Shown: in pieces, positions 1 through 11,152 of the stretch
Layout: the number at the start of each line of letters is the position of its first letter
Numbering within the stretch: position 1 is the first letter of the stretch
Assembly (NCBI RefSeq): GCF_001425005.1
Contig: NZ_LMDB01000022.1
Location: 187,264 to 251,263, forward strand
Direction of reading: 5' to 3'
Length of the DNA stretch: 64,000 bases
DNA from: Duganella sp. Root336D2
GTDB lineage: Bacteria > Pseudomonadota > Gammaproteobacteria > Burkholderiales > Burkholderiaceae_D
Position numbers and translations under genes: made by a program
The notes under the pieces: model-generated
What the model saw: the letters and a program-made list of their open reading frames with translations, nothing else
What the model was told of the DNA's origin: nothing
Database searches by the model: none

Positions 1-265
1 CAGCGAAGAACCAGCCGAGATTATTCGCCAGATCGTGGCAGGCATGGACCCGCAACATCCGAATTCGGAATTCCTGACGGTGGAAGACCGCGCCGCCGCG
101 ATCCTGTCCGCCGTGCGCAATGCCGGCAAGGCGGATGTGATCCTGCTGGCAGGGAAGGGCCACGAGCCCTACCAGGAAATCAAGGGCCGCAAGATGCCGT
201 TCTCGGACACCGAGCACGCGCAGCTTGCATTGTCTGCACGCCTTACCATGATGAGGCCGCACTGA
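1..265 (+). CDS. murE: UDP-MurNAc-tripeptide synthetase MurE, C-terminal end (5' truncated)
   Basis: Only the last 87 codons are present, read in frame from base 2; the start lies before the window. MurE is the cytoplasmic Mur ligase that adds the third residue (meso-diaminopimelate in Gram-negatives) to UDP-MurNAc-L-Ala-D-Glu. The visible part fits the Mur ligase C-terminal domain: an early SEEPAEII stretch, a helix with EDRAAAI, and the conserved AGKGHEPYQE segment near the end. The TGA stop overlaps the murF ATG by one base, so the two are translationally coupled. The position directly before murF in a dcw cluster makes the identity secure despite the truncation. Confidence 0.93.
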   Translation, partial: SEEPAEIIRQIVAGMDPQHPNSEFLTVEDRAAAILSAVRNAGKADVILLAGKGHEPYQEIKGRKMPFSDTEHAQLALSARLTMMRPH

Positions 266-1719
266 TGCGCAGCTCTATCGCCCACATCCTGCCGGCATTG
301 AAGGGCGCGCACGTGCATCACGGTGTGCTGTCCAATGACGCCGCGCTGGCGCTGGACTTCGACGGTGTGTCGACCGACACCCGCACGGTCGGCGCCGGCC
401 AGCTGTTCGTCGCCCTGCGCGGCGAGGTATTCGATGCCCACGATTTCCTGCAGCAGGTGGTCGACAAGGGCGTCGTCGCCGTGGTGGTTGAAAAGTTGCC
501 GAAGGGCTGGACCCTGCCTGCCATCGTGGTGCCGGACACCCTGGTGGCATTGGGCCAGATCGCCAACTACTGGCGCAGCCAGTTTGCGCTGCCGCTGATT
601 GGCGTTACCGGCTCCAACGGCAAGACCACCGTCAAGGAAATGATCGCCTCCATCCTGGCCGCCGCCCATGGCGAAGGCGGCCGGCTGGCGACGCGCGGCA
701 ACCTGAATAACGAGATCGGCGTGCCGTTGACGCTGTTCCGTCTTGACACATCGCACCGTTCCGCCGTGGTGGAACTGGGCATGAATCATCCGGGCGAAAT
801 CGGCCGCCTCAGCGCCATCGCAGCTCCGACCATCGGCATGGTGAACAATGCGCAGCGCGAGCACCAGGAATTCATGCACACCGTGGAAGCGGTGGCGCGC
901 GAGAACGGCAGCGTGCTGGCTGCGCTGCCTGGCGATGGCGTGGCCGTGTTCCCCCATGGGGACGAATTTACGCCGGTCTGGCGCGAGCTGTCGGTCGGCC
1001 GCCGCGTGCTGACCTTCGGCCTGGATGCTGCCGCCAACGTAAGCTGCACCTACACCGCCGGCGACTTCGGCTCCGAGCTGGAAGTGACCGTGCGCCCCGC
1101 TGCAAACGCGCACGCAGCCGGCCATGGCGCCGCCGCATCTTTCTCCGCACCGGACGCGGTGCCGCGCCACTTCAGCGTATCGCTGCAGGCTGCCGGCGAT
1201 CACAATGTGCGCAACGCGCTGGCTGCGATTGCCTGTACCTATGCCGCCGGCATCGACACTTCCACCATCCGCACAGGGCTGGAAGCGTTCGCGCCGGTGA
1301 ATGGCCGCCTGGAGAAGAAGCAGGCCGCCAACGGAGCGCTGTTGATCGACGACACTTACAACGCCAACCCGGATTCCGTGCGTGCCGCCATCGATGTGCT
1401 GGCCAAGGCCAAGGCGCCGCGCGTGCTGGTGCTGGGCGACATGGGCGAAGTAGGCACGCAAGGCAAGGAGTTTCATGAAGAAGTCGCCGCCTACGCAGCG
1501 ACCAAAGGCATCGAGCACTTTTTCGCTACCGGCACGCTGGCCGCCCACATGGCGCCCCATGCCGAGTACCACCAGGAATTCGACGCGCTGCTGCAGGCCG
1601 TAAGCGCCGCGGTAACGCCGGATGCAACCGTATTGATCAAGGGCTCCCGCTTCATGAAGATGGAACGGGTCGTGCAGCATTTGATTGGATCGCAACACGC
1701 TACAAAGGAAACACACTAA
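265..1719 (+). CDS. murF: UDP-MurNAc-tripeptide:D-Ala-D-Ala ligase MurF
   Basis: 484 residues, slightly longer than the usual ~450. MurF is the cytoplasmic ATP-dependent ligase that adds D-Ala-D-Ala to UDP-MurNAc-tripeptide, finishing the soluble pentapeptide precursor. The ATP-binding loop [10 protein letters not shown] is at about residues 113-122, and [10 protein letters not shown] marks the C-terminal Mur ligase domain. The ATG overlaps the murE stop. An alanine/histidine-rich insertion around residues 280-295 ([11 protein letters not shown]) probably accounts for the extra length and looks like a surface loop. The stop is two bases before the mraY ATG. Confidence 0.96.
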   Translation: MRSSIAHILPALKGAHVHHGVLSNDAALALDFDGVSTDTRTVGAGQLFVALRGEVFDAHDFLQQVVDKGVVAVVVEKLPKGWTLPAIVVPDTLVALGQIANYWRSQFALPLIGVTGSNGKTTVKEMIASILAAAHGEGGRLATRGNLNNEIGVPLTLFRLDTSHRSAVVELGMNHPGEIGRLSAIAAPTIGMVNNAQREHQEFMHTVEAVARENGSVLAALPGDGVAVFPHGDEFTPVWRELSVGRRVLTFGLDAAANVSCTYTAGDFGSELEVTVRPAANAHAAGHGAAASFSAPDAVPRHFSVSLQAAGDHNVRNALAAIACTYAAGIDTSTIRTGLEAFAPVNGRLEKKQAANGALLIDDTYNANPDSVRAAIDVLAKAKAPRVLVLGDMGEVGTQGKEFHEEVAAYAATKGIEHFFATGTLAAHMAPHAEYHQEFDALLQAVSAAVTPDATVLIKGSRFMKMERVVQHLIGSQHATKETH

Positions 1720-1721
1720 TC

Positions 1722-2891
1722 ATGCTGCTCTGGCTGGCTCAAATCCTGCAGGACGACATTGGGGCTTTCCGCCTCTTTAACTACATCACCTTCCGCGCTG
1801 TGATGGCTACCATCACGGCCCTGCTGATCGGCCTGATCGCCGGTCCCGCCGTGATCCGCAAGCTGACCGTCATGAAGTACGGCCAGGCGGTGCGTACCGA
1901 CGGCCCGCAGACTCACCTGAAGAAGCACGGCACCCCGACCATGGGCGGCGTGCTGCTGCTGATCGCGGTCGGCATCGCCACCGTATTGTGGTGCGACTGG
2001 TCGAACCGCCTGATCTGGCCGGTGATGGTCGTGACCATGGGCTTCGGCGCAGTGGGCTGGGTGGACGACTACCGCAAGGTGGTGCGCCAGGACCCGGAAG
2101 GCATGCGTTCGGCTGAAAAATACTTCTGGCAGTCGCTGGTCGGTATCGCCGCTGCGCTGTACCTGGCCTTCTCGGTGTCGGCGCCTACGCCGGCCAAGGT
2201 GTTTGAATTGTTCTTCCAGTGGGTGCAGTCGGGCTTCTCGATGGACCTGCCGCCGAAGGCCGACCTGATCGTGCCGTTCGTGAAAACCATCAGCTATCCG
2301 CTGGGCGTGTGGGGCTTCATTGCGCTGACTTACTGCGTGATCGTCGGCACCTCCAATGCCGTGAACTTCACCGACGGGCTGGATGGCCTGGCCATCATGC
2401 CGACCGTGATGGTGGGTTCCGCATTGGGCCTGTTCGCCTACCTGACCGGCTCCGCGACCTATTCGAAATACCTGTTCATCCCGCACATCCCTGGTGCCGG
2501 TGAGCTGATCATCTTCTGCGGCGCGATGGCGGGTGCCGGCCTGGCCTTCCTTTGGTACAACGCGCACCCTGCGCAAGTCTTCATGGGCGACGTCGGCGCG
2601 CTGGCGCTGGGCGGCGCGCTCGGCACCATCGCCGTGATCGTGCGCCAGGAAATCGTCCTGTTCATCATGGGCGGCATCTTCGTTGCGGAAACCGTTTCGG
2701 TGATCATCCAGGTGGGCTGGTTCAAGTACACCAAGAAGCGCTACGGCGTTGGCCGCCGCGTGTTCCTGATGGCGCCTTTGCACCACCACTTTGAACAGAA
2801 GGGGTGGAAAGAGACCCAGGTTGTCGTGCGCTTCTGGATCATCACGATGATGCTGGTGCTGGTTGGCCTGTCTACTTTGAAACTGCGCTGA
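1722..2891 (+). CDS. mraY: Phospho-MurNAc-pentapeptide transferase MraY (lipid I synthase)
   Basis: 389-residue polytopic inner-membrane enzyme that moves phospho-MurNAc-pentapeptide to undecaprenyl phosphate, making lipid I. Family signatures are visible: the cytoplasmic GGVLLL region after TPTMGG, the aspartate-containing [10 protein letters not shown] motif, [12 protein letters not shown], and the MAPLHHHFE histidine motif near the C terminus. About ten hydrophobic segments can be seen, as expected. Its TGA stop shares its last base with the murD ATG. Length and order match other betaproteobacteria. Confidence 0.97.
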   Translation: MLLWLAQILQDDIGAFRLFNYITFRAVMATITALLIGLIAGPAVIRKLTVMKYGQAVRTDGPQTHLKKHGTPTMGGVLLLIAVGIATVLWCDWSNRLIWPVMVVTMGFGAVGWVDDYRKVVRQDPEGMRSAEKYFWQSLVGIAAALYLAFSVSAPTPAKVFELFFQWVQSGFSMDLPPKADLIVPFVKTISYPLGVWGFIALTYCVIVGTSNAVNFTDGLDGLAIMPTVMVGSALGLFAYLTGSATYSKYLFIPHIPGAGELIIFCGAMAGAGLAFLWYNAHPAQVFMGDVGALALGGALGTIAVIVRQEIVLFIMGGIFVAETVSVIIQVGWFKYTKKRYGVGRRVFLMAPLHHHFEQKGWKETQVVVRFWIITMMLVLVGLSTLKLR

Positions 2892-4396
2892 TGATCTATA
2901 ACGGCAAAATTGCACTGGTCCTGGGGCTCGGCGAATCGGGCCTGGCGATGGCGCATTGGCTGGCGCGCTGCGGCGCGCTGCTGCGCGTTGCCGACACGCG
3001 CCCGGTGCCGGACCGCCTGCCGCTGCTGCGCGAGCAGCTGCCCGGTACGCAGTTTATTTCCGGCCCGTTCAACGCGGCGCTGCTGGATGGGGTGGACTTT
3101 GTCTGCGCCAGCCCGGGCCTGGGCCCCAACAAGGAGCTGGCCGAGATCATCCCCGCTGCGGCGGAAAAAGGCATTCCTGTCTGGGGCGAGATCGAACTGT
3201 TCGCCCAGGCGCTGAAGTGGCTGAAAGACGACCGCGCCTATGCGCCGAAAGTCATCGCCATCACCGGCACCAACGGCAAGACCACCGTCACCAGCCTGAC
3301 CGGCCAGCTGTGCGAGCGCGCCGGCCTGTCCGTGCGCGTGGCCGGCAATATCAGCCCGGCCGCGCTGGACGTGCTGCGTGAAGTGATGGAGAACGATACC
3401 CTTCCGCAAGCGTGGGTGCTCGAGCTGTCCAGCTTCCAGCTGCACACGACCTACAGCCTGAACGCCGATGCCGCCACCGTGCTGAACGTGACCCAGGACC
3501 ACCTGGACTGGCACGGCAGCATGCAGGCTTATGCCGACGACAAGAAACGCATCTTCGGCGACGATACCGTGCGCGTGCTGAACCGCGACGACAAGTGGAC
3601 CATGGCGATGTCCAATCCGATCGGTGAGAACGTCACCTTCGGCACGGATGCGCCGGAACTGGCGCACAGCTTCGGCCTGGTCAACGAGCGCGGCGTGTAC
3701 TGGCTCGCCACGGCCGAACCGACCGACGATGCTGAACCGCCGAAGCGCCGCAAGAAAAACGATCCGCCGCCACCGCCGGTGGAGTGCTACACCAAGAAGC
3801 TGATGCCGGCCGATGCGCTGCAGATCCGCGGCACCCATAACGCGTCCAACGCCCTGGCCGCGCTGGCACTGTGCCGCGCCATCGGCCTGCCTTTCGCACC
3901 GCTGCTGCACGGCCTGCGCGAATACAAGGGCCAGCCGCACCGCGTGGAACTGGTGGCCTCGATCAATGGCGTCGACTATTACGACGATTCCAAAGGCACC
4001 AACGTGGGCGCAACGGTTGCCGCGCTGGTCGGCCTGGGCCAGTCCTTCGGCGGCAGTGAGCAAAAGCTGGTGGTGATCGCCGGCGGCGATGGCAAGGGCC
4101 AGGAGTTCGACCCGCTGGCCGGCCCGGTACGCCGCTTCGTGCGCGCCGTGGTGCTGATCGGCCGCGATGCCCCGGCTATCCGCACGGCGCTGGAACCGAC
4201 CGGCGTGAAGATGGAAGATTTCGCGACACTGGAAGAAGCGACCAGGCGTGCCGCATCGCTGGCCCATGCCGGCGATGCCGTGCTGCTGTCGCCGGCTTGC
4301 GCCAGCCTGGACATGTTCAAGAACTATGCGCACCGCGCGCAGGTGTTCATCGACACCGTGCGCGAGATCGCACTTGATGCGGGGCAGGAGATCTGA
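2891..4396 (+). CDS. murD: UDP-MurNAc-L-alanine:D-glutamate ligase MurD
   Basis: The start is set at the ATG overlapping the mraY stop, giving 501 residues beginning [17 protein letters not shown]. MurD adds D-glutamate to UDP-MurNAc-L-Ala in the cytoplasm. The N-terminal Rossmann-like domain (GLGESG) is followed by the ATP loop ITGTNGKTT (residues ~124-132). The C-terminal domain carries [10 protein letters not shown], typical of MurD. The protein is about 50-60 residues longer than E. coli MurD, partly because of a Lys/Pro-rich insert near residues 282-297 ([14 protein letters not shown]). It ends on the ftsW ATG. Confidence 0.95.
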   Translation: MIYNGKIALVLGLGESGLAMAHWLARCGALLRVADTRPVPDRLPLLREQLPGTQFISGPFNAALLDGVDFVCASPGLGPNKELAEIIPAAAEKGIPVWGEIELFAQALKWLKDDRAYAPKVIAITGTNGKTTVTSLTGQLCERAGLSVRVAGNISPAALDVLREVMENDTLPQAWVLELSSFQLHTTYSLNADAATVLNVTQDHLDWHGSMQAYADDKKRIFGDDTVRVLNRDDKWTMAMSNPIGENVTFGTDAPELAHSFGLVNERGVYWLATAEPTDDAEPPKRRKKNDPPPPPVECYTKKLMPADALQIRGTHNASNALAALALCRAIGLPFAPLLHGLREYKGQPHRVELVASINGVDYYDDSKGTNVGATVAALVGLGQSFGGSEQKLVVIAGGDGKGQEFDPLAGPVRRFVRAVVLIGRDAPAIRTALEPTGVKMEDFATLEEATRRAASLAHAGDAVLLSPACASLDMFKNYAHRAQVFIDTVREIALDAGQEI

Positions 4397-5607
4397 TGGC
4401 AATCCAGCTTCCATTCCGCTTTGGTGGCGCCGAGTCCCCAGCTCCGCTGGATGGACGCGCACGTCATTCGAAGATGATGGATTACGACCAGCCGCTGGTA
4501 TGGTCGGTGCTGTTGCTGATGCTGTTCGGGATGGTGATGGTGTATTCGGCGTCGATTGCGCTGCCGGATTCGCCCAAGTTCGCCGCCTACAAGAATCACT
4601 ACTTCGTGCAGCGCCAGGCGATCTTCATCGGCATTGCCATCGTGGCTGCTGCCGTGGCGTTCCGCGTGCGCGTGGAAGTATGGCAGAAGGCCGCGCCTTA
4701 CCTGTTCATCGCGACCCTGGTGGCGTTGGTGCTGCTGTTCATTCCGGGCCTGGGTGTCAACGTGAACGGCGGCCGCCGCTGGCTGAACCTCAAGCTATTC
4801 CAGTTCCAGCCGTCCGAACTGATGAAACTTTTCATCGTGCTGTACGCTGCCGACTATACAGTGCGTAAGCAGGAGTTCATGCATCGCCTGTCGAAAGGCT
4901 TTGCACCGATGGCGCTGGCAGTGGCTTTCGTGGGTTTCTTGCTGCTGTTGGAACCCGACCTGGGCGCCTTCGGCGTGATCGTCTGCATCGCCATGGGCAT
5001 CCTGTTCCTGGGCGGCGTCAATGCCGTGTGGTTCGGCGGCATCGCCGGCATGCTCGTGACAATCTTCGTGGCCATCATCTGGTTGTCGCCATTCCGCCGC
5101 GCACGCCTGTTTGCCTACCTGAATCCGTGGGAGGAAGAAAACGCCCTGAACAAGGCCTACCAGCTGACCCATTCGCTGATTGCCTTCGGGCGGGGCGAGA
5201 TCGGCGGCGTTGGGCTGGGCGCCAGCGTGGAAAAACTGCACTACCTGCCGGAAGCGCATACCGACTTCCTGCTGGCGGTGATCGGCGAAGAACTGGGCAT
5301 GATCGGGGTGCTGGTCACCATCGGCATGTTCTACTGGATCGTCAAACGAGCTTTCGACATCGGCCGCCAGGCCATTGCCATGGACCAGACCTTCGCTGGC
5401 CTGGCCGCGAAAGGTATCGGCATCTGGATCGGCGTACAGACATTTATCAATATGGGCGTGAACCTCGGCTTGCTGCCAACCAAAGGCCTGACACTGCCGC
5501 TAATGAGCTATGGCGGCACCGGCATCATCATCAACTGCGTGGGCCTGGCAATCCTGCTGCGCATCGATTTCGAGAACCGCCAGATGATGCGGGGAGGGCG
5601 GGTATGA
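4396..5607 (+). CDS. ftsW: Septal peptidoglycan glycosyltransferase FtsW (SEDS family)
   Basis: 403 residues with a short cytoplasmic N-terminal arm and about ten membrane segments. FtsW is the SEDS-family glycan polymerase of the divisome and works with FtsI. Recognisable SEDS segments include [10 protein letters not shown], the FQPSELMK motif and the late conserved [14 protein letters not shown] stretch. The start ATG overlaps the murD stop and the stop overlaps the murG start (ATGA), so the gene is embedded in a translationally coupled chain. Confidence 0.96.
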   Translation: MAIQLPFRFGGAESPAPLDGRARHSKMMDYDQPLVWSVLLLMLFGMVMVYSASIALPDSPKFAAYKNHYFVQRQAIFIGIAIVAAAVAFRVRVEVWQKAAPYLFIATLVALVLLFIPGLGVNVNGGRRWLNLKLFQFQPSELMKLFIVLYAADYTVRKQEFMHRLSKGFAPMALAVAFVGFLLLLEPDLGAFGVIVCIAMGILFLGGVNAVWFGGIAGMLVTIFVAIIWLSPFRRARLFAYLNPWEEENALNKAYQLTHSLIAFGRGEIGGVGLGASVEKLHYLPEAHTDFLLAVIGEELGMIGVLVTIGMFYWIVKRAFDIGRQAIAMDQTFAGLAAKGIGIWIGVQTFINMGVNLGLLPTKGLTLPLMSYGGTGIIINCVGLAILLRIDFENRQMMRGGRV

Positions 5608-6674
5608 CCAAGCGCCTGATGATCATGGCAGCCGGCACCGGCGGCCACATTTTCCCCGGCCTGGCAATCGCCCAGGCCATGCGCGCTCGTGGCTGGGAGG
5701 TTTCCTGGCTCGGAACTTCGCATGGCATGGAAACGGAACTGGTGCCGAAGCATAACGTTGACATGGACCTGGTCCGCTTCAGCGGCATGCGCGGCAAAGG
5801 CCTGGCACACACTGTCGGCGGCGCCTTCAAGATGGTCGGCGCCTTCATCGACTGCTTCCGCTTCATCGGCAAGCGCAAGCCCGACGTGGTGCTGGGCATG
5901 GGCGGCTACGTCTGCGTGCCGGGCGGCGTGATGGCCAGGCTGCGCGGCGTGCCGCTGGCACTGGTGAATGCTGATGCCGGCCTGCTGCTGTCGAACAAGA
6001 CGCTGGCGCCGATGGCGAAGAAGGTCTTCTTCGGCTTCACTGCGGACTTCGGGGCGGTAGCCGGCAAGGCTGTCGTCACTGGCAACCCGGTGCGCAAGGA
6101 AATCCTGGCGCTGCCGGCGCCCGGGCTGCGCTTCGCCGGCCGCGACGGCGTGCTGCGCATCTTGGTGGTTGGCGGCAGTTTGGGCGCCAAGGCGCTGAAC
6201 GACGCGCTGCCGGCCGCACTGGCGCTGATCGCGCCGGAACAGCGTCCGCTGGTGACCCACCAGTCGGGCAAAAAGAATATCGAAGCCCTGCGCGCGGCTT
6301 ACGCGCAGGCGCATGTGGAAGCAAACGTGGTTGATTTTATCGACGACATGGCAAGCGCCTACGCGCAGGCGGACATTGTGGTCTGCCGCGCCGGCGCCAT
6401 CACCGTGTCGGAACTGACGGCAGCCGGCGTAGCCAGCGTGCTGGTTCCGCTGGTCGTCTCGACCACCAGCCACCAGCGCGACAACGCGCAATGGATGGCC
6501 AAGCAGGGCGCGTCCATCCACATGCCGCAGACGGAACTGAATCCGGAAAGCCTGGCAGCACTGTTGCAGACATTGAACCGCAGCACCTGTCAAAAGATGG
6601 CGACCGCCGCGCTTGCAGTGGGCAAGCGCGACGCGAATGACGCCATCGCACAAGAATTGGAAGCACTAGCATGA
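5604..6674 (+). CDS. murG: Lipid II synthase MurG (UDP-GlcNAc transferase)
   Basis: 356 residues from the ATG that overlaps the ftsW stop (ATGA); upstream in-frame codons lie inside ftsW and are not used. MurG adds GlcNAc to lipid I at the inner face of the membrane, producing lipid II. The N-terminal glycine-rich loop [13 protein letters not shown] and a second loop [11 protein letters not shown] are GT-B fold signatures. The C-terminal [11 protein letters not shown] and TTSHQRDNA segments form the UDP-GlcNAc site. The stop overlaps the murC ATG. Confidence 0.96.
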   Translation: MTKRLMIMAAGTGGHIFPGLAIAQAMRARGWEVSWLGTSHGMETELVPKHNVDMDLVRFSGMRGKGLAHTVGGAFKMVGAFIDCFRFIGKRKPDVVLGMGGYVCVPGGVMARLRGVPLALVNADAGLLLSNKTLAPMAKKVFFGFTADFGAVAGKAVVTGNPVRKEILALPAPGLRFAGRDGVLRILVVGGSLGAKALNDALPAALALIAPEQRPLVTHQSGKKNIEALRAAYAQAHVEANVVDFIDDMASAYAQADIVVCRAGAITVSELTAAGVASVLVPLVVSTTSHQRDNAQWMAKQGASIHMPQTELNPESLAALLQTLNRSTCQKMATAALAVGKRDANDAIAQELEALA

Positions 6675-8059
6675 AACATAAAGTAAAGAACATTCACTTC
6701 GTCGGCATCGGCGGCAGCGGCATGAGCGGCATCGCCGAAGTGCTGGTGACGCTGGGCTACAACGTCTCCGGCTCGGATCTCGGCTCGAACGCCGTCACCC
6801 AGCGCCTGGTCGACATGGGCGCCACGGTGCACCAGGGCCACGATGCAGCCTTCATCGGCAACGCCGACGCGGTCGTGACTTCAACCGCAGTCAAGGCCGA
6901 CAACCCGGAAGTGGTCGCTGCGCGCGCCCGCAAGATACCTATTGTGCCGCGCGCAGTGATGCTCGGTGAATTGATGCGCCTGAAGCGCGGCATCGCCATT
7001 GCCGGTACCCATGGCAAGACCACCACCACCAGCCTGGTGGCGTCGGTGCTGGCCGAAGGCGGCCTGGACCCGACCTTCGTGATCGGCGGCCGCCTGACCG
7101 CAGCCGGCGCCAACGCCAAGCTGGGTTCCGGCGAGTACCTGGTGGCCGAAGCGGACGAATCGGACGCCTCGTTCCTGAACCTGACCCCAATGATCGAAGT
7201 CATCACGAATATCGATGCCGACCATATGGAGACCTACGAGCACGATTTCGAGAAACTGAAGCAAGCCTTCGTGCATTTCACGCACCGCCTGCCGTTCTAT
7301 GGCCGCGCCATGCTGTGCATTGACGACCCGCACGTGCGCTCCATCATCCCGCAGGTGACCAAGCCTGTGACGACCTACGGCTTCGCGGAAGACGCTGAAG
7401 TGCGCGCCATTAACGCGCGCGCCGTCGGCACCCAGATGCATTTCACCGTGCTGCAGGAGGGCTTCCCCGACCTGGACATCGTGCTGAACCAGCCCGGCCT
7501 GCACAATGTGCAGAACGCCTGCTCCGCTGTCGCCATCGCGCGTGAAATCGGCGTACCGGATACGGCCACGCAAGCCGGCCTGGCAGGTTTCGCCGGCGTC
7601 GGCCGCCGCTTTACCAAATACGGCGAAGTCGCCATCCCTTCGGGCGGCAGCTTCACCCTGGTCGACGACTTCGGCCACCACCCGATTGAAATGGAAGTGA
7701 CCACCGCCGCTGCGCGCGCCGCCTATCCCGGCCGCCGCCTGCTGCTGGCTTTCCAGCCGCACCGCTACAGCCGCACGCGCGACCTGTTCGAAGACTTCGC
7801 AAAAGTCCTGAGCACGGTCGACGTGCTGGTCCTGTCGGACGTTTATGCCGCGGGCGAGGCGCCGATCGTGGCGGCCGACGGACGCGCGCTGGCGCACGCA
7901 ATCCGCGCGCGCGGCAAAACTGAACCGGTGTTCGTCGAAAACATCGCCGACATGCCGGAAACGATCATGAACGTGGTGCGCGACGGCGACGTCGTGCTCA
8001 CGATGGGCGCAGGCTCGATCAGCGGCGTCCCTGCAAAACTTACGAACTGGAAGGCTTGA
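6671..8059 (+). CDS. murC: UDP-MurNAc:L-alanine ligase MurC
   Basis: 462 residues, normal for the family. MurC catalyses the first amino-acid addition to UDP-MurNAc in the cytoplasm. The N-terminal dinucleotide-like loop [12 protein letters not shown] is at residues ~12-23, and the ATP loop [10 protein letters not shown] is at about 111-120. The central EADESDASF and the late DDFGHHPIE motif are typical of MurC. The start overlaps the murG stop by four bases; ddl follows four bases after the stop. Confidence 0.97.
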   Translation: MKHKVKNIHFVGIGGSGMSGIAEVLVTLGYNVSGSDLGSNAVTQRLVDMGATVHQGHDAAFIGNADAVVTSTAVKADNPEVVAARARKIPIVPRAVMLGELMRLKRGIAIAGTHGKTTTTSLVASVLAEGGLDPTFVIGGRLTAAGANAKLGSGEYLVAEADESDASFLNLTPMIEVITNIDADHMETYEHDFEKLKQAFVHFTHRLPFYGRAMLCIDDPHVRSIIPQVTKPVTTYGFAEDAEVRAINARAVGTQMHFTVLQEGFPDLDIVLNQPGLHNVQNACSAVAIAREIGVPDTATQAGLAGFAGVGRRFTKYGEVAIPSGGSFTLVDDFGHHPIEMEVTTAAARAAYPGRRLLLAFQPHRYSRTRDLFEDFAKVLSTVDVLVLSDVYAAGEAPIVAADGRALAHAIRARGKTEPVFVENIADMPETIMNVVRDGDVVLTMGAGSISGVPAKLTNWKA

Positions 8060-8063
8060 CGCG

Positions 8064-9023
8064 ATGACGAAACTGACTGCACAAGAAGCGCAAGCATTCG
8101 GCAAGGTGGGCGTGCTGATGGGCGGCCTGTCGGCCGAACGCGACGTCTCCATCATGTCCGGCACCGGCGTGCTGGCAGCCCTGCAATCGCAGGGCGTGGA
8201 CGCACACGCCTTCGACCCGGGCCAGCGCTCGCTGGCCGACCTGGCCGCGGAAAAATTCGACCGCGTATTCATCGCGCTGCACGGCCGCTACGGCGAAGAC
8301 GGCAGCATCCAGGGCGCGCTCGAATTGCTGGGCATCCCTTACACCGGCTCGGGCGTGATGGCCAGTTCCGTGGGCATGGACAAGATCACCACCAAGATCC
8401 TGTGGCTGCGCGAAAACCTGCCGACCCCGGAATATGCGGTGCTGGGTGCCGATTCCGACCTGGACGCTGAAGCTGCACGCCTTGGCCCGCCGCTGATCAT
8501 GAAACCGCCGCATGAGGGTTCGACCATCGGCATCACCAAGGTGAGCGACAAGGCAGGACTGAAAGCCGCCTACGATGCCGCCGCCGCGCTGGACGACTGC
8601 GTGCTGGCCGAAGAATTCGTGGAAGGCCGCGAGTTCACCGTCGCCGTACTGGGCACCGGCAAGGACGCGCGCGCGCTGCCGATCGTGGAAATCGTGGCCC
8701 CGCAAGGCAACTACGACTACCAGAACAAGTACTTCACCGACGACACCCAGTATTTCTGCCCGCCGCAGCTGGACCAGGCGATGCAGGACGAAATGCAGCG
8801 CCTGGCAGTGGCGGCCTACCGCGCCGTCGGTTGCGAAGGCTGGGGCCGGGTCGACGTGCTGTTGCGCGCCAAGGACAACAAACCGTTCCTGCTGGAGGTG
8901 AATACCTCGCCCGGCATGACCGGCCACTCGCTGGTGCCGATGGCTGCCCGCGCGACTGGCGTGAGCTACGAAGAACTGTGCGTGGAAATCCTGCGCACCG
9001 CACGCCTGAAGCTGAAGAAGTAA
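8064..9023 (+). CDS. ddl: D-alanine:D-alanine ligase
   Basis: 319 residues, ATP-grasp fold. It joins two D-alanines with ATP hydrolysis to supply MurF. Visible motifs: VLMGGLSAERDVS near the N terminus, HGRYGEDGSIQG, KPPHEGSTIG in the ATP-grasp core, and the metal/ATP segment EVNTSPGMTGHSL near the C terminus. Its place between murC and ftsQ corresponds to the ddlB position of dcw clusters. FtsQ follows after an 18-base gap that contains an AAAGGAAC Shine-Dalgarno-like stretch. Confidence 0.96.
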   Translation: MTKLTAQEAQAFGKVGVLMGGLSAERDVSIMSGTGVLAALQSQGVDAHAFDPGQRSLADLAAEKFDRVFIALHGRYGEDGSIQGALELLGIPYTGSGVMASSVGMDKITTKILWLRENLPTPEYAVLGADSDLDAEAARLGPPLIMKPPHEGSTIGITKVSDKAGLKAAYDAAAALDDCVLAEEFVEGREFTVAVLGTGKDARALPIVEIVAPQGNYDYQNKYFTDDTQYFCPPQLDQAMQDEMQRLAVAAYRAVGCEGWGRVDVLLRAKDNKPFLLEVNTSPGMTGHSLVPMAARATGVSYEELCVEILRTARLKLKK

Positions 9024-9041
9024 AAGGAACGAAGACCAACC

Positions 9042-9806
9042 ATGTGGCACGACGTCAAAGCCTTGAATGCATCCGCCAGCGGCCTGGTCGCGCTGTCGGT
9101 GCTGGCCTGCGCCGTTGCCGGCGTGTGGTGGGTGGCGAATCGTCCTGTATTCGATTTGCGTGCCATCCGCGTTGAAACCATGGACAAGTCGGATTTCAAG
9201 CATGTGAACCACCTGACGCTGCGCAACGGCACCCAGGGCCGCCTGCTTGGCAACTTCTTCACCGCCGACCTGGAGCAGGTGCGCAAGGTGTTCGAGTCGG
9301 TACCGTGGGTGCGCCGCGCCAGTGTGCGGCGCGAGTGGCCGAACCAGCTGATCGTGTCGCTCGAAGAGCATGAAGCGCTCGGCACCTGGGGTGAAGACGG
9401 CCGCCTGCTGTCGGTAAAAGGCGATGTCTTCACCGCCAACCTGGCCGAAGCGGAAGAGGATCACGAGTTGCCGGAGTTTTCCGGCCCTGACGGCAGCGAG
9501 AAGGAAGTACTGGCGCGCTACGGCGAGCTGAAAAACTGGTTTGCACCGGCCAGCCTGGTGCCGAAGAGCGTCGCCCTGTCGGGGCGCTATGCGTGGACGG
9601 TGAAGTTGGACAACGGCGCCAGTGTGGCGCTGGGACGCGAGGCAACGCATGACACCCTGCATCAGCGGGTGCAGCGCCTGGTCGGGATCTGGCCGCAGAT
9701 TTCCAGCCGCGTGCCGAATATTGAAACGATTGATATGCGCTACCAGAACGGCCTGGCTTTGAGCGCAGCGGGATTGAAGATCCCGTCAGATACGAAGAAA
9801 CGTTGA
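9042..9806 (+). CDS. ftsQ: Cell division protein FtsQ
   Basis: 254-residue bitopic divisome protein. A short cytoplasmic tail is followed by one membrane helix (about residues 11-32, LVALSVLACAVAGVWW), then a periplasmic POTRA domain beginning VFDLRAIRVE and the beta domain. FtsQ links cytoplasmic FtsA/FtsZ to FtsL/FtsB and late septal enzymes. The WVRRASVRREWPNQLIV stretch is a family hallmark. It sits between ddl and ftsA with a 15-base gap to ftsA. Confidence 0.94.
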   Translation: MWHDVKALNASASGLVALSVLACAVAGVWWVANRPVFDLRAIRVETMDKSDFKHVNHLTLRNGTQGRLLGNFFTADLEQVRKVFESVPWVRRASVRREWPNQLIVSLEEHEALGTWGEDGRLLSVKGDVFTANLAEAEEDHELPEFSGPDGSEKEVLARYGELKNWFAPASLVPKSVALSGRYAWTVKLDNGASVALGREATHDTLHQRVQRLVGIWPQISSRVPNIETIDMRYQNGLALSAAGLKIPSDTKKR

Positions 9807-9821
9807 AAGCAGGGCATAGAG

Positions 9822-11054
9822 ATGACTAAAGACGCTAAAAACCTGATCGTCGGCCTCGACATCGGCACCTCCAAAGTGGTGGCCGTGGTGGCCGAGGTGA
9901 TGGGCGATGGACGCCACGAAGTGATTGGCCTGGGCCAGCACGAATCCAGCGGCCTGAAAAAAGGCGTAGTGGTGAACATTGAAGCGACCGTCGAATCGAT
10001 CCAGCGCGCGCTGGAAGAGGCGGAGCTGATGGCCGACTGCAAGATCCGCAATGTCTATGCGGGCATCGCCGGCAGCCATATCCGCAGCTTCAACTCCAGC
10101 GGCATGGTGGCGATCAAGGACAAGGAAGTCACCGCCACCGACGTGGCGCGCGTGATCGAAACGGCCAAGGCAGTCAACATCCCGACCGACCAGCAGCTGC
10201 TGCACACGGTGCCGCAGGAATTCATCGTCGACTCGCAGGACGACGTGCGCGAGCCGATCGGCATGAGCGGCATCCGCCTGGAAGTGAAGGTGCACATCGT
10301 GACCGGCGCGGTGAGCGCGGTACAGAACATCGTCAAGTGCGTGCGCCGCTGCGGCCTGGAAGTGTCGGACCTGATCCTGCAGCCGATGGCCTCGGCGGAC
10401 GCCGTGCTGACCACGGATGAAAAGGAGCTGGGCGTGGTGCTGATCGACATCGGCGGCGGCACCACCGACGTGGCGGTGTTCAGCGACGGGGCGATCCGCC
10501 ACACGGCCGTGATCCCGATCGCGGGCGACCAGATCACCAACGATATCGCGATGGCGCTGCGCACCCCGACCGGGGAAGCGGAAGAAATCAAGATCCGCTA
10601 CGGCGTGGCCAAGCAGGTGCTGGCCGACCCGGGCGAGCACCTGGAAGTGCCGGGCCTGGGCGACCGCGGCCCGCGCAACCTGTCGCGCCAGGCGCTGGCC
10701 GCCGTGATCGAGCCGCGCGTGGAAGAACTGTTTGCGATGGTGCACCAGGTGGTGCGCGAGTCCGGCTACGAGGGCGTGCTCTCGTCGGGCATCGTGCTGA
10801 CCGGCGGCACCTCGATCATGCCGGGTATGGTGGAGATGGCGGAAGACATCTTCCTCAAGCCTGCGCGCCTGGGCACCCCGGACTACCGCGGCCAACTGGC
10901 CGACGTGGTCCGCAGCCCGCGCTATGCAACCGTGTTGGGCCTGTTGTTGGAAGCTAAGAAGCAGTATCTGCGCGGCCACATCGTGACGCGCCAGGATGGA
11001 TCGGTAAAGGCAGTTTGGCAGCGCATGAAGGAATGGTTCCTGGGTAACTTTTAA
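9822..11054 (+). CDS. ftsA: Cell division protein FtsA (actin-like ATPase)
   Basis: 410 residues. FtsA anchors FtsZ filaments to the membrane and recruits later division proteins. Actin-fold motifs are plain: GLDIGTSKV (phosphate 1), LIDIGGGTTDVAVF (phosphate 2) and TGGTSIMPGM (adenosine loop). The C-terminal segment WQRMKEWFLGNF is the expected amphipathic membrane-targeting helix. A 98-base gap with no gene separates it from ftsZ and may hold an ftsZ promoter or leader. Confidence 0.97.
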   Translation: MTKDAKNLIVGLDIGTSKVVAVVAEVMGDGRHEVIGLGQHESSGLKKGVVVNIEATVESIQRALEEAELMADCKIRNVYAGIAGSHIRSFNSSGMVAIKDKEVTATDVARVIETAKAVNIPTDQQLLHTVPQEFIVDSQDDVREPIGMSGIRLEVKVHIVTGAVSAVQNIVKCVRRCGLEVSDLILQPMASADAVLTTDEKELGVVLIDIGGGTTDVAVFSDGAIRHTAVIPIAGDQITNDIAMALRTPTGEAEEIKIRYGVAKQVLADPGEHLEVPGLGDRGPRNLSRQALAAVIEPRVEELFAMVHQVVRESGYEGVLSSGIVLTGGTSIMPGMVEMAEDIFLKPARLGTPDYRGQLADVVRSPRYATVLGLLLEAKKQYLRGHIVTRQDGSVKAVWQRMKEWFLGNF

Positions 11055-11152
11055 ACATAAATTCGAAATAAAACCTGCAGTTTTCAATCCCCAGTTCTCC
11101 TAAATTTATGAGGCCTGGCGCTTGAAAACCGCATTCTAGATAGGAGTAAATC

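Noticed and set aside
169..1716. 515-codon minus-strand open frame opposite murF
   Set aside because: Opposes certain Mur ligase genes; no domain recognised.
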